NCBI RefSeq assembly: GCF_039555335.1
Contig: NC_092637.1
Location: 9,322,815 to 9,386,814, forward strand
DNA length: 64,000 nt
Source of the DNA: Amphiura filiformis
Lineage: Eukaryota; Echinodermata; Ophiuroidea; Amphilepidida; Amphiuridae
Direction of reading: 5' to 3'
Positions 41,801 to 51,486 of the stretch are shown one piece after another. Each line of letters opens with the position of its first letter. The first letter of the stretch is position 1. The notes under the pieces are model-generated. The model worked only from the letters and a program-made list of their open reading frames with translations, made no database searches and was not told the origin of the DNA. Both the position numbers and the translations under genes were made by a program.

Positions 41801-43903
41801 AAAGCCGAATCCTTGGACAGCCAAACCATTCAGTTTCAAAATTTGCAAAGTTTGATCTCTGTGCCTTTTGAAATATACACCGATGATCGTACTGAAGGTA
41901 ACGAAACTTTCATAGTAGACTTAGCCGATCCTTCCCCATTCGCATCTATTAGCCTGGGTGGTATTACCAGAGCTGAAGTAACTATCATTGACAAATCGAG
42001 TTACATCCAGTTTGTTCAGAGCACGTATGAAGTCCGCGAAGGTGATCCGACCCTGATGACCATCACTCTCGAGAGAAATGGCAATCTTGAAAACTCGGCA
42101 AGTGTAAGTTTAGTTGCCACACCAAGAACGGCAATGGCAGGTGACGACTATGATCCAAATATCGCCGATGTATCCTTCAACGCATTTGAATCTACAGCCA
42201 CAGCCGTTATATCTATTACCGACGACGACGAACTTGAAATGGATGAAACCCTACAAATTTCTATCGTTGAACCTCAATCACAAGGTCAAAGCAGCACAGA
42301 AGTCGTAATCAAAGATGACGAAATCGGATTCACCTTTCAGCAAGATGGTTACGAATTCAACGAAGATATTGGCCAAGTAATCATACCTGTTGAGCGGATT
42401 GGATCAACAGAGGTAGAAGGAAGTGTTAATATTGCGTTCCATGATTCCAATACAGCAATGGTTGGAGAGGACTTTACCCATTCTAACCCTACCACGCTCA
42501 CGTTTGCCCCTGGACAGTCTGTTGTTAATATCTACGTAGACATCACAGACGACAATCGCTACGAAAGTACCGAATCCTTCCAAATCTCTATAAGTGACCC
42601 TCAACCAGAAGGATCCGATATTATCATCGCTACTACAACTGTGAGTATACTAGATGACGAGGAAAATATCCGATTCGCTGAAAACCAAGCCACTGTGCGG
42701 GAAGGCGAAACCACCGTAGTTCGGCTACAACTTATTCGTGATGTAGCTCTGAAAGAAACAAGCGTTCTCATTACTTCATGTGAGCCTTACAGAAGTGCTG
42801 TAGGCGGCCAGGACTTTGTCCCGATTAACTCCGCTGTAGTGAGATTTCTTTTAGGGGAGACGACTGCGTACACACCAGATGTAATCATCCTCAACGATAA
42901 CATTGGTGAAGTCTATGAGTCTTTCAGGCTTGTCATAACTTCACCAGAGCAAGGATCTATCGCATGTAATGAAGATATGACTAATGACATTTACATTGGT
43001 ATTATCGATGACGATGGAGCAACACACAGGTTTTCATCTTCAAACTACGTTATTCCGGAGTATTCTGCTAATTTGAAAGTTCGAATCAACCAAGAGGGTA
43101 TACTTTCAGATGACGATCAACAACGCATAACTCTGTCTGCAATAAGTGGATCTGCAACAAACAATCAAGATTTCGTTTTTAATGGTCCACGTAGACTCAA
43201 TTTTGGTGACACAGGTTATACCGACGTTCTGATACAGATTGTTTCTGACAACGAATACGAGCAAGGTGGCGAAACCTTTACCCTTCAACTAACTAATGAT
43301 GACGGGGATATCATCGATACGGCTTCCGTAACCATCCAAGATGACGATCGTCCACCTACTCCAACACAACCGCAGTCCTATTACTTCAGAGAAGATTCAA
43401 TCACCGTGGTGGAATCAAAGGGAGAGATTCGAGTTGTCGTGTTACGCACTGAGCGATCCATACCGGCTACAATTTTAATTGATACCGTTACTGGATCTGC
43501 CTCGCCAGGTTATGATTATTTCCCTCTCAATCGGTATCCGGTGGAATTCAGCGCTGGTGATCTTATAGCTGAGAGAATTATCTATATCGTCAATGATGAA
43601 GATAATGAAGATACAGAGACCTTCCAGGCTGTGTTGTCATCCCCTACTGATGGCGGATCTATTACGGGTGGCCCATTGACCGTTAACATAACTGACGACG
43701 ATGAAAGCATCGATAACTCCTTATCCACAGAGGCTGTGATCGGTATTATCGCTGGGATATTAGGGACTTTGTTCGTACTGGCGGCATTGATGTTTATATG
43801 TTATATTGCGCTAATAAGAGGAGCATCCAATGGCCAACGTACTCCCATTGCGGTGCCACCTGTCCAATATAACAAAAGATTCGGGCAACCAATAACCTAT
43901 TGA
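35783..43903 (+). CDS. Copy A: Calx-beta/YWTD-repeat single-pass membrane protein (complete, three coding exons)
   Basis: Coding exons 35783-35867, 39110-39400 and 40983-43903 join through split codons G|AT and G|AA to 1098 residues. Residues 1-24 or so are a signal peptide (MKVYCFILGLVMGICTIW). Residues 30-300 have strands ending LLWAD, LYWAER, LYWVLN and IYWQHA, like LDL-receptor class B (YWTD) propeller repeats, though probably too few for a full six-blade propeller. Six Calx-beta domains follow at about 344-461, 462-571, 572-685, 686-805, 806-916 and 917-1035. Most end in an acidic Ca2+-site motif such as IKDDE, LDDEE, IDDDG, QDDDR and TDDDE; the first ends IIDKS. A helix at about 1044-1071 is followed by a 27-residue tail. 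Calx-beta domains bind calcium and occur in adhesion proteins; a cell-surface or matrix role is inferred. I do not recognise a named orthologue. Confidence 0.85.
36003..36209. mobile_element. 207-bp TTAA MITE in copy A intron 1
   Basis: TTAA at 35999-36002 and 36210-36213 flank ends CCCCTTGAACACTACCTGCC and (reverse) CCCCATGAGAACTACCTGCC. Copy B reads 'gcaacttaatgttgatc' at about 54058, a single TTAA and thus an empty site. A related fragment is at 17225. Confidence 0.9.
36252..37567 (-). mobile_element. 5'-truncated RTE-like LINE in copy A intron 1
   Basis: GATATT flanks both sides (36246-36251, 37568-37573), and copy B has a single 'gattgatattatttgt' at 54094. On the minus strand an open frame of 426 residues (37549-36269) encodes a reverse transcriptase: AGFRSGRSCAQQIHILRR, VDFRKAFDSINR, GVLRGDVLAPFLF, LDFADDIALL (catalytic Asp pair) and KDFKYLGSKMGSS. 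The endonuclease is missing through 5' truncation. The 3' tail is a short (GAT)n-like repeat, usual for RTE-type LINEs. Confidence 0.9.
36269..37549 (-). CDS. RTE-like LINE reverse transcriptase (partial, open)
   Basis: An uninterrupted 426-residue frame with all central RT blocks: FRSGRSC, FVDFRKAFDSI, GVLRGDVLAP in place of the usual GVRQGD, FADDIALL, and the FKYLG finger block. The C-terminal part contains LGHILRLEDGEPVKEYAL and PGRPRTLYL, characteristic of RTE-type elements. The frame is preceded by YRGISL and then a stop at the truncation point. It encodes no endonuclease, so it cannot retrotranspose by itself. Confidence 0.88.
   Translation of the reverse strand: MSIAAKVYNKILLNRIRPHLDPLLRSIQAGFRSGRSCAQQIHILRRIMQGFKEYQLPLTVTFVDFRKAFDSINRSVMFSVLRHYGIPKVVVNAIQVLYKDSSSAVMVDGIISEPFQVTTGVLRGDVLAPFLFIILVDNLLMKSTSGIDAEIVTYQRRSSRYLDKMLNDLDFADDIALLESSIARTQSQLTRTATAAADLGLVISAPKTEYMTANCNAQPALEVYGSTINHVKDFKYLGSKMGSSIGDLKRRKALACAAFWKLERLWRSPSLPIETKIKLFETTCVTVFLYGCESWVITKDMENKITAFATSCYRVMLNIKRVDRIPNETIYNLTNTAPLVARVKLHQLKFLGHILRLEDGEPVKEYALYTPPHGKRKPGRPRTLYLQYVQHLLGDTEGMLQPNKIVSLAQDRDSWRKLVVACSAAD
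37622..37818. mobile_element. ~200-bp palindromic MITE in copy A intron 1
   Basis: AATTAAATTACTCAGGGCAC and (reverse) AATTAAATTACTCAGGGCAC are identical ends, continuing ATCACA. The interior is not coding. No counterpart is seen after 'aaatacacccgaaatt' in copy B (54130). Confidence 0.8.
38435..38592 (+). repeat. Tandem repeat, about 40-bp unit
   Basis: Four copies of 'ggagaaagcagcgcaaggag' or a close variant at 38478, 38514, 38545 and 38573. The frame over it is not supported as coding. Confidence 0.8.
38870..39010 (+). pseudogene. LINE reverse-transcriptase relic
   Basis: One frame reads QVNIYTNKDTKLDEVKDFK, a stop, then LGAC. This matches the D-x-F-K-Y-L-G block of RTE-type LINEs with the Tyr codon changed to stop. 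Only about 45 codons remain. Confidence 0.5.
39110..39400 (+). CDS. Copy A exon 2 (YWTD-like segment)
   Basis: A 291-nt exon after 'cctctgtgcacag', with donor 'gtgagt'. With the split first codon it encodes DPGGFILISD, then IYAAPIPGS and FHQATSTLLWAD. This is one YWTD-type repeat pattern (a strand, then x-W-A-D). It ends with one base of a split codon. The equivalent exon of copy B is 300 nt and alignable along its length. Confidence 0.85.
39401..40982 (+). other. Copy A intron 2
   Basis: A 1.6-kb intron with a near-perfect hairpin MITE at 39427. Downstream parts ('gtgaatttcatatcattggt', 'ttctatggagcaacctggtg', 'ttaaaagctttcctaattt') match 61030-61490 in copy B, so this intron predates the duplication. 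Confidence 0.7.
39427..39632. mobile_element. Near-perfect 206-bp hairpin MITE
   Basis: The arm GGCCTCGTATCCATAGGCTG and following sequence through 'acagacaacgaacc' (over 90 bp) is repeated inverted with hardly a mismatch, around a short loop 'tttgttttgcttagtggccg'. Flanking TTA and CTA suggest a 3-bp target. It is absent from the aligned position in copy B, just after 59850. Confidence 0.9.
40983..43903 (+). CDS. Copy A exon 3 (YWTD-like repeats, six Calx-beta domains, transmembrane helix)
   Basis: A 2921-nt exon after 'ttattttatacag', open to TGA at 43901. It starts with the last two bases of a Glu codon, then GITIDETNHQLYWAER. Calx-beta repeats follow, each with an E-G/E-x-x-GED-like early motif (TAMAGDDYDP, TAMVGEDFTH, SAVGGQDFVP) and D-D-N/E-x-x-E-x-x-E-x-F (TDDNRYESTESFQ, SDNEYEQGGETFT, NDEDNEDTETFQ). 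The TM helix contains GIIAGILGTLFVLAALMF. Having all six domains in one exon is notable. Confidence 0.9.
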
Positions 43904-45530
43904 GTCTTGCGAAGGAAGATTTTAATGTGTTGGTGATGTTGGTAGTAGGAATCGAAATGAGAAGGTTGATGTCCGATGTATTTTCACTGCTCTACTAGAT
44001 ACAGTAAAATCAGTACTAATGACCTAGGTTTTTTAAAGATAGTACTTATTAAAACAATAATATGACAAAAATGAACAATATGATAATATCATTTGACAAT
44101 ATTTAAAGTCAGTGACGTAATGGGTAAGGCATACAATAGTATAGAGTAAATCTTAAATATGTATAAAATGGTTGAGGTATATTTGAGTAAAAATGGGTAT
44201 CCTAGAAAGCCCTATGCAAATGTTCATGGTACGATACAAAGAGCCATCGTCACCTATCGGGCACCGATAGTGCTATAGGACCAAACTAGATGTTGTACCT
44301 TATAATATTGCTGTAAGTGTACTAAATATAATCACTCAATGTATAATTTTTTTCCATCTTGTAGCGAGTGACTATTCGTCCAATATTCATTTGATATTAA
44401 TTACCGCATTTTTGTGATTTATTTTTCAAAAACTGAAGCTGTTTTTGTTTAAATCGAACGTTACCATAGGATTCCTCGACTCATTTCCATTCCAAAAATG
44501 TTAATTACTACTTTACATTAGTTATTTTTTGGTATAGTGAAATATATAAACATTTTTTTTGGGGGGAGGGCACCCCACGTGGTATTCCTCGGTTCCAAAG
44601 CACAGCGTTTCACAATACGCTGAAAACAACTGATACACAGTCATTAACCTCTGTGGCACTTGTATATAACACCATTATTAAAACAAAATTATATATTTTT
44701 GTAATTGTACAGTTTTAAATATCAAATGTGTACGTAAGCAAGGTAAAATAATCTCTTAAGATATATAAATAATGAAAGAATATTTTGAAAGAATTTAATT
44801 TGAGGAACATAACTGTAAATACGGGTTTTTAGGATTTGGTATAATGGGTAAGATAATATGTAGCTTGAATTTCGTCGTAAAAGTGATGATGTAACAGGAC
44901 TAACTACCATAGCAATAGGTTACAATAATTTTTGAATATATCGCCCAGCACTGCAAGCAGGTTGCACTCATCACATGTGTATGTCTGCAATCATAGATTG
45001 ATTACAATACCGCTCTTTTCAAAGATACTAATCGTACATGTGCGAGTGATCAGCATGATAATAGAATTACGATTCAGGTCTTTATCCTTGTTCTTTGACA
45101 TCTGTGGTTCAATGCAGAGATACTGCGTACCATTGCAGATCTATCTATTCAAAAATTGTGTTCACCTATTGCTATGGTAGTTAATCCTGTTACATCATCA
45201 CTTTTACGGAAAATAAAATAAAATAAATATGTGAATATTTAACTTTTGCTGATAAATCGTTATTATTGGTCATTGTTTCTTTCTACTCGTAAATTTTTGC
45301 GTCAAATTTTGGTCAAACTAGCCTACGTATAGACCGATTATTACTCTGGTCTTCAGTGGTGTTATTAAATTTACAATGAATCTTCCTGAAATTATAAAAT
45401 TGACAAAGCGTAACCTTGAACTGAAAGACAATATCATTACAATTTTGTTAAGCGTATAATTGTTCAAACCTTTTTATGTTATTGTTTTGGTCAGTATTGT
45501 TATTTAAATTATTGTTATTGTTATGTTGTG
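43904..45530 (+). other. Copy A 3' flank/3' UTR
   Basis: No gene. A MITE occupies 44875-45208, and an AATAAA cluster at 45209-45227 is a candidate poly(A) signal if the 3' UTR is long. A G run is at 44562. Confidence 0.45.
44875..45208. mobile_element. 334-bp MITE downstream of copy A
   Basis: 'cgtaaaagtgatgatgtaac', 'aggactaactaccatagcaa' at the left are repeated inverted at the right ('ttgctatggtagttaatcct', 'gttacatcatcacttttacg'). Confidence 0.8.
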
Positions 45531-45535
45531 AAGTT

Positions 45536-45712
45536 CCATTTGAAATGCATACACTCTCTATGGAAGATATGACCTTAATCTCCCACACAGGGATTGTGAA
45601 TTTAAATGGGATTACAAGAATATGTGACTCTTTTTGAAACCCATGTGTGGAAGATTAAGGTCATGTCTTCCATAGGGGCGTATGGATTTTAACTGGAATA
45701 GTCCATTGATTT
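45536..45712. mobile_element. TTGAAATCCATACACCCC-type MITE
   Basis: Left 'tttgaaatgcatacactctc' and inverted right 'tatggattttaactggaata' enclose 'gaccttaatctcccacacag'. A second partial copy is at 45835-45925. Confidence 0.7.
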
Positions 45713-46010
45713 AGGTTCAAAGTCCACATAGATGAAGACCTGGTGTGAACGAGTCTAAACGTTACTGAATCAGGTTGATGATTCCAGAAGATTGATAAGT
45801 CCAGCCGAACGTCGAATTGGATCACTTGAATGGATGACTTTATTTTAAGTCTACATTCCTGTGCGAGTGGTTAAGATCTCTCTTCCAAAGAGGGTGTGTG
45901 GATTTCAACTCGAATAGCCCATTGATTTAGGCTGGAAAGTAAATATAGATAAAGACCCGCTGTGAATGAGTCTCAACCTTACTGAATCAGGTTGAAGATT
46001 CCAGAATATT
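45713..46010. repeat. Repeat pair following the MITE
   Basis: 'gtccattgatttaggttcaa' with 'actgaatcaggttgatgatt' at 45704-45795 is repeated as 'cccattgatttaggctggaa' and 'actgaatcaggttgaagatt' at 45918-46010. A MITE half copy (45835-45925) lies between them. This suggests duplication of the element with its flank. Confidence 0.55.
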
Positions 46011-46439
46011 GATTCACATTTCTCTCCATTTTAATCTACAATACTCTACTAAATTAAGAAACAATTGCCAGTGTAAAGTATTTCGGCATACTTACTACCT
46101 ACAACCCTTCACGGACAAACATAAAAGTTCATTGATTTTGTAACCTGGTGTGGACTTGTATGGGGAGGGTTGAATAACGGTGTCCATGTTTGACGCTGGG
46201 CGGGTATTTGAAAAGGTTTTTATGGTGCATTTTCAAGGATTTGGGCATAGCGATATCCCCTTATATGTCCGTTATTGTTTGGTGACTCTGCCAGTGACGA
46301 ATACCTCAAAGATACACAAGTTACGGGCACTGGGACGAAATTAGGTGCCTGTTGAGAAATTGTTTTGGCATATTACTACATCGTAACATTATAAAGCTAT
46401 ATGTGGCCAGTCGTATACAGGTGGTAAAAAAACTTTATA

Positions 46440-46670
46440 AATGTCGCTTCAACCAGCGCTGGAGAGGATGTTCCAACTAAAACTTTAACCGAAGACATCA
46501 TAATACCCAATATTGGAGAGGAGAGGCGCTTTGAGATGGAAGTGACAGATGTTTCCATGGAAAGAGCTCTGTTTCCTACTATCGCACGTCTGGGACTCAA
46601 CCGTGGAACAACTTCCTTGATTCTCATCACCTGGCTGAACCACCATTCAAATCTCGGTGCAGTCCACTAA
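46440..46670 (+). pseudogene. Possible relic of a Calx-beta-like coding segment
   Basis: A 76-codon open stretch includes TSAGEDVPTKTLTEDIIIP, then RRFEMEVTDVSMERALFP and RLGLNRGTT. S-A-G-E-D-V resembles the early GED motif and the V-x-I-T/E-V-T-D pattern the later strand of Calx-beta domains in copy A. No acidic D-D-D end follows and no clear splice sites were found. It lies between the two paralogues. It may also be unrelated. Confidence 0.3.
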
Positions 46671-47488
46671 AATCGCCATGAACGGGCAGAAAATGGTCTG
46701 AAAATTATTGGTGAGTCCAAAATGTTTATAAATATTTAATATGACTTATTTCTTTGTATGGTTTGCTTGGAAAACAAAGGGCAATAAATCTTATGCTTAG
46801 ATGTGTTTGAGTTGATTTGGAATGCCCTGGATGTTCTACAACCCCCGCCCACACCCTCCCCCACACCCACATACACCACCCACCCCACACACCACCCCCA
46901 CACGCCCCACACACGATACCAAGATATATGCACGCAGATATTTTCCCTATCCTTATGGACATCCAGGTGTGGGAAAATTATTTATTTATGTGTGCAATAA
47001 TGTATTAATTGTGGTATTATGAAACTTTTAATCATGAAAAGGTTGCCAGAAAATATGCACAGGGTGTTTCAGTGTTTTCAAAATATGAATATACTGTGAT
47101 TAGATATAACAGTATCGTTAATTCTATTACCCCCACGACCCATTATTCGAAATTGCGCACTGTGATTTGTTGGAACGCGTCACGTGACAGACCATTAATT
47201 AGCGATAAAGTGTCAAGGGCAACGAACTTTATGTTCTTATATCATCACAGCGCACAGCAAAGCGCACAGAAGACCTGCTTATGTAGGGGAGAATGGAATG
47301 CCAGGGGTGTGTTATTGTATGTGCATACCTGCTTATAGGGGAGAATGGAATGTTAGGTTGTGTTATTGGAATGTGCATACGCTTTGGCTACGTGTAGGCG
47401 CTACACCTTGAGGTAAACAACTTGAAATATTTGGGCAAAAATGTGATATTTTCTCTTTAAATCGCACTATTTTGTGGTAATAGAATAG
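46671..47488. other. Intergenic, no gene seen
   Basis: A CCCCACACC-rich tract at 46840-46915 explains the several overlapping open frames there. 46952-46978 ('atggacatccaggtgtggga') looks like one stray unit of the 50-bp satellite of 23.9-28.3 kb. 'ggggagaatggaatg' occurs twice (47286, 47338). Confidence 0.5.
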
Positions 47489-47647
47489 AAATAAAGGGTG
47501 CAGCATTATCCTTTACACGCAAATAATGTGTCCTCGGCAGTAAAATCGTTTAAATAATGGGTTCGGCTGCGCCTCACCCATTATTAACGATTTTACTGCC
47601 TCGGACACATTATTTTCGTGTAAAGGATCATGCATTACCCTTTATTT
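47489..47647. mobile_element. Palindromic MITE with a GGCTGCGCC centre, second family
   Basis: 'aaataaagggt' and 'atcctttacacg' with 'gtaaaatcgttt' are repeated inverted around a centre 'atgggttcggctgcgcctca'. The centre resembles that of 23636-23786, but the arms are unrelated. Confidence 0.8.
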
Positions 47648-48204
47648 CTTAAATAGAGTCTACAACAAAGTCAACAATGTGTATATGGGTGTAATGATGT
47701 GCATCCTATACCCACAGATATAATGGAACTACCCAATCATGGTAAACTGAAACCTGATTCGATGCTGTAATTTCTGAAGCACACCTATTCCTTCAATACA
47801 GGGGTGGGTTAATATAATTAGCTTATGATCAAGGCGTTTGTGCAAACTAGAAAAAAACATGATTGACACATGATATTTCTAAACATGACATGTGGTATTA
47901 TAGTAGAAGTCAAATGAAGATAAATACCACTATCCGAAATGCATAATTGGCATTGTCACAATTGGCAGACATAATTGGCATTGATTGTCACAACCGGCAG
48001 ACATAATTGGCATTGTTTGTCCCAATTGGCAGACATATTGGGCATTTTTGACACAGTTGGTGTCCAAAATGTCCACTTTTGTCAAAAAAAGGGAGGATGT
48101 ACCATCTTATTCATGGTTGGATGTGATATAATAACTGATGGTATGTCATTAGAAGTACTATGTCAAAGAGGTAACTCTGCATCCTCTGTTTCCGGAACAT
48201 TGTC
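47648..48204. repeat. Intergenic; 'cataattggcattg' short repeat
   Basis: Three copies of 'cacaattggcagacataatt' or a close variant at 47957-48050. Nothing else is recognised. Confidence 0.6.
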
Positions 48205-51072
48205 TCATGTGTTTTCACATGCATCACCACATTCACAGGCATCTGTGCACAGGAAGTTGTTTTTCTTGCATCCGCAGTGATTTGTCTTACAAGAACCATT
48301 GCATGTACATCGACGAAGTTCAGGTAGAGCTTCTGGTGCAGGATGATTGTTGCAGAAAACAGGAACTAAATGGCCATCTTCTAGTTTCCAGGAGTAGTCT
48401 GATGCTGGTGGAATAATTGGACATAATTGAGGCTTGAGAGTTCCCAGAGTTGGAGGTAATTGTTGTCCTTCTTTTCCTTTCTGTGCAAACAGCAACCATC
48501 GCAATTCGGCAACATTGTCTACTCTGATGTTCCCAGTGCTATACAGTGTACATACATATCTTTCCATTTGTCTAAGAACCCCATCTGGTAGTTCTTGGGC
48601 TAATCCAAACAAAGAGAATGCGTCAAGCATCTCTTCATCACATTTTAAAAATTCTTTGAACTGTGTTGTTACTCCCATGCCAGCAAACGACCCTGTGTTG
48701 TCTGTGCCTTTGAATGAGTACCATGCCTATGAGTGCTTCTGCTCTCTGTCTTCCAAGCTTATGGCCACTTTCTCATATATGTATTCTCTCCCCCTTTTTC
48801 CTCAGAAGTGAAGTCATGGCAGGCAGTAGAGGGTAACTACCTGTAAGTAGAACAAAGACATCTGTGTCAACAGAGAACATCCAATTTAGCATCTGGATAC
48901 TTTAGCTTCACATCACAGGCATTAAGAAGAACAAGTTGATCACCTTCATCTAATGTATGACGGCCACCACTCAATTCTGGCATAGCAATGATGTCAGACA
49001 GTGGGTAGTTGGCTTGCATGGTTGTATGATGCATTACAAGAACCTTCTTTGCTTGGCTCTGGTAGTGTGCAAGTACCTTTGCTGCCAGATACTCAGTCAG
49101 CTCTGCTTTGGTTTCTATGTGAGACACGAATGACTTCAGACTCTTTATTTCGGTGTTATCAATGACATGGTAATGGATGGGGTGCTTTTCTTTGTTCTCT
49201 TATATCTCGTGTTACTTCCTTGAGTGATCCTGACAAGTATTGGTCGAAGACGATACGAACTTCATTATATGACGCACTCATAGTGTCAATCATGCTGATG
49301 AATTGGTTGGCAAAGTCCGAACCATAAAATTTGTCATGTTTCTTTTCTACCATTAACAACACACATTGCGTCTATTATTAGGACTGATATTGTGGTCGCT
49401 GTACTGCCTTTCTCAGATGTAGCTGCACTAGTATTCTCTGGTAGAGGCAGATCCATGACAAACTTCAGCACTTGGGATTTGCCAGTGAGCATTATCATTG
49501 AACCATCTGGATGGAAATTGGATTGAGGAGCGTTGTTGACCTCATACTCGCCAATGGCATCCCTGACAGCGAATTCTGGTCTGCTCTTGGCCACACTAAC
49601 AGCCTGGATAACAGCTTTCATTCCTGTTTGATGATAACTAGTTTACCCTTAACCAGGGTTTTCACCACAGCTGCAACATCTTTGAAATAGAGGAAGTGTT
49701 TCTCTTCTGTGGATTCCAGAACTTCACTGACTTGGTAATCATCCTGGTTGAAACAAACTGATCCAATGCTTCTTTACCTAGCTTGTCGCGGCTTTCAATT
49801 GACTGGCTCACTTCACAAGATGGAACAGCAAAGGTTACTAAGTTGAACATATCCGTCTGTTGGAATGGATTTCACTGTCGTGTAAGGACAGTAACCATTT
49901 TTGAAGCATTTTGATGAGCCTGACACTTCCCCTGTTACTACCTCATGATGTAGGGAGCTATCTTGCCTGGTTTTAATGCCAGCATATTCTTTGAAGTCTT
50001 GGACGAGTCTGGCTAATGTTGGAGCTATAATGAAGTACTTTTCAAGTGCCAACTCATTGCCTGTAATCCCTATGAAGCCACCTTTGACTTTAATTTTCCT
50101 ATGCTCATGCTCAATTGCATGATCAGGGTCAATTGCTGTGAAGGGTACTGGGTGTTTACTGATGGCAAAATTTCCTTCATCCAAGAACTTCGATGTATCT
50201 GTATCAGATATCTCCATTTCAAGCATGTCTGCCAGGTATAAAGGTCCTCACCGTCCATAGTTGTACTGGTCGTGGGCGTGAAAATAGGGAAGTAATTCTT
50301 CCAAGCACTTGAACCTGGTTCATGTAGTTGACCATAAACCTTTGGATACCTTTGCCAAGTTTCTCCCAATCCTTGATACGTCCAAAGAGATTGCTTTGAG
50401 AAAGTTTCTCCTGTACTGAACTGACTTGCTTCTGGAATTTCGGCGCATCTTTTGTCTTGGATTTGGTACCTAAGTATGAATCAAAGGATATGATGACTTG
50501 CTCAACTTGCTGTGCAATTTCTTCTCTCTCTGTCTCATTAAAAACTACCTCCAACAGTAGAAGATGCAGAGCTACAACTGTATGAGCCTCAATGCACCTA
50601 TACACATGCCGTCCTTCCAAAATCTGTCTCACTGTTGCCGAACCATACAGACCAGATTCCTCCCATGAAGTATCTGTACCACTACCTTGAACATACTTGC
50701 CTAAGCATTTTAGTGCTGCCATTATAGTGTGCAAAGCCCCGAGTCTAATACACCAGCGTATTTTATGTCTTTGAGCTTAACGGCACGGTCATATAGATCA
50801 CCATCCAAGGTGATAATTGGCCTGCAGCCTTCCCCAGCGGTTACACAGTTAATCTTCTGTGCTTGCATCAGTATAGTTACAAGAAAGGACCACTCTGTCG
50901 GGCTTTTTCTATAAAGCGGAGCCCCAACGCCAACATTCAATAAAAGTGCCTTCTTTGCAATCAGGGAATTAAATGCTGACCATGTAGGGCAATTCTTGCT
51001 TGTCTTGTTCCCTGATCTAGTGTCTTTGTACTCCTGTTCTGTCAATGCTTGGCCAAATGCCACCACTTGCAT
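48205..51072 (-). pseudogene. Degenerate CXC-domain/FEN-like nuclease family gene
   Basis: Successive minus-strand frames read as one protein interrupted by several frameshifts. In order: SAFNSLIAKK and APLYRKSPTEWS (51072-50722); HTIMAALKCLGKYVQGSGTD, then a helical region (50734-50219); AIEHEHRKIKVKGGFIGITG and YFIIAPTLARLVQDF (50226-49813); middle pieces; DTDVFVLLTGSYPLLPAM (48868-48815); GTDNTGSFAGMG (48708-48673); and a C-terminal cysteine-rich CTCNGSCKTNHCGCKKNNF domain (about 48305-48208). From memory this order matches a large uncharacterised family of invertebrate proteins annotated with a tesmin/TSO1-like CXC domain, multicopy and probably mobile. The DTDVFVLL and TGCD/GTDNTGSFAG motifs resemble PIN/FEN-type nuclease sites (inference). 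This copy is inactive. Confidence 0.7.
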
Positions 51073-51123
51073 GTCTTTCCTTTGACTAAGCTAAACCACT
51101 TTTACCTGTTTATGACCCCTTAA

Positions 51124-51482
51124 GGTGGTACTACACACCTGGCCAATTTTGTGCCTATTTTTGTTTTGCATTTTTCTCAAAAATTATAGCGCATTGGTGA
51201 CAAGTAAGATATGTATATTATAGGGGTAAGGACTATAACTACTGCACTGATAATTTTATTTCCCCACAGACAACAGTTGTGGAGTTACAGTTACAAAAAT
51301 GAGGGAAACCAATATTTAATAAATAAATCAATAACCACTTGTCTTGAGTCACTGACATTCCAGTGTAGTAACTGGATTCCTTGCCCCTATAATATACATA
51401 ACTTGTGTTACCAGTGTTTTATTAGTTTTTGAGAAAAATGCAAAAAAAATATCACAAATTGATCAAGGGGTGTAGTACCACC
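51124..51482. mobile_element. 359-bp TTAA MITE
   Basis: TTAA at 51120-51123 and 51483-51486 flank GGTGGTACTACACACCTGG and (reverse) GGTGGTACTACACCCCTTG. Arms extend through 'ttttctcaaaaa' and 'atgtatattataggggtaag'. It lies just upstream (on the minus strand) of the degenerate CXC gene. Confidence 0.88.
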
Positions 51483-51486
51483 TTAA

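Noticed and set aside
46803..47022. Three overlapping His/Pro/Thr-rich frames
   Set aside because: Artefacts of a CCCCACACC tract; no splice sites or conserved motif.
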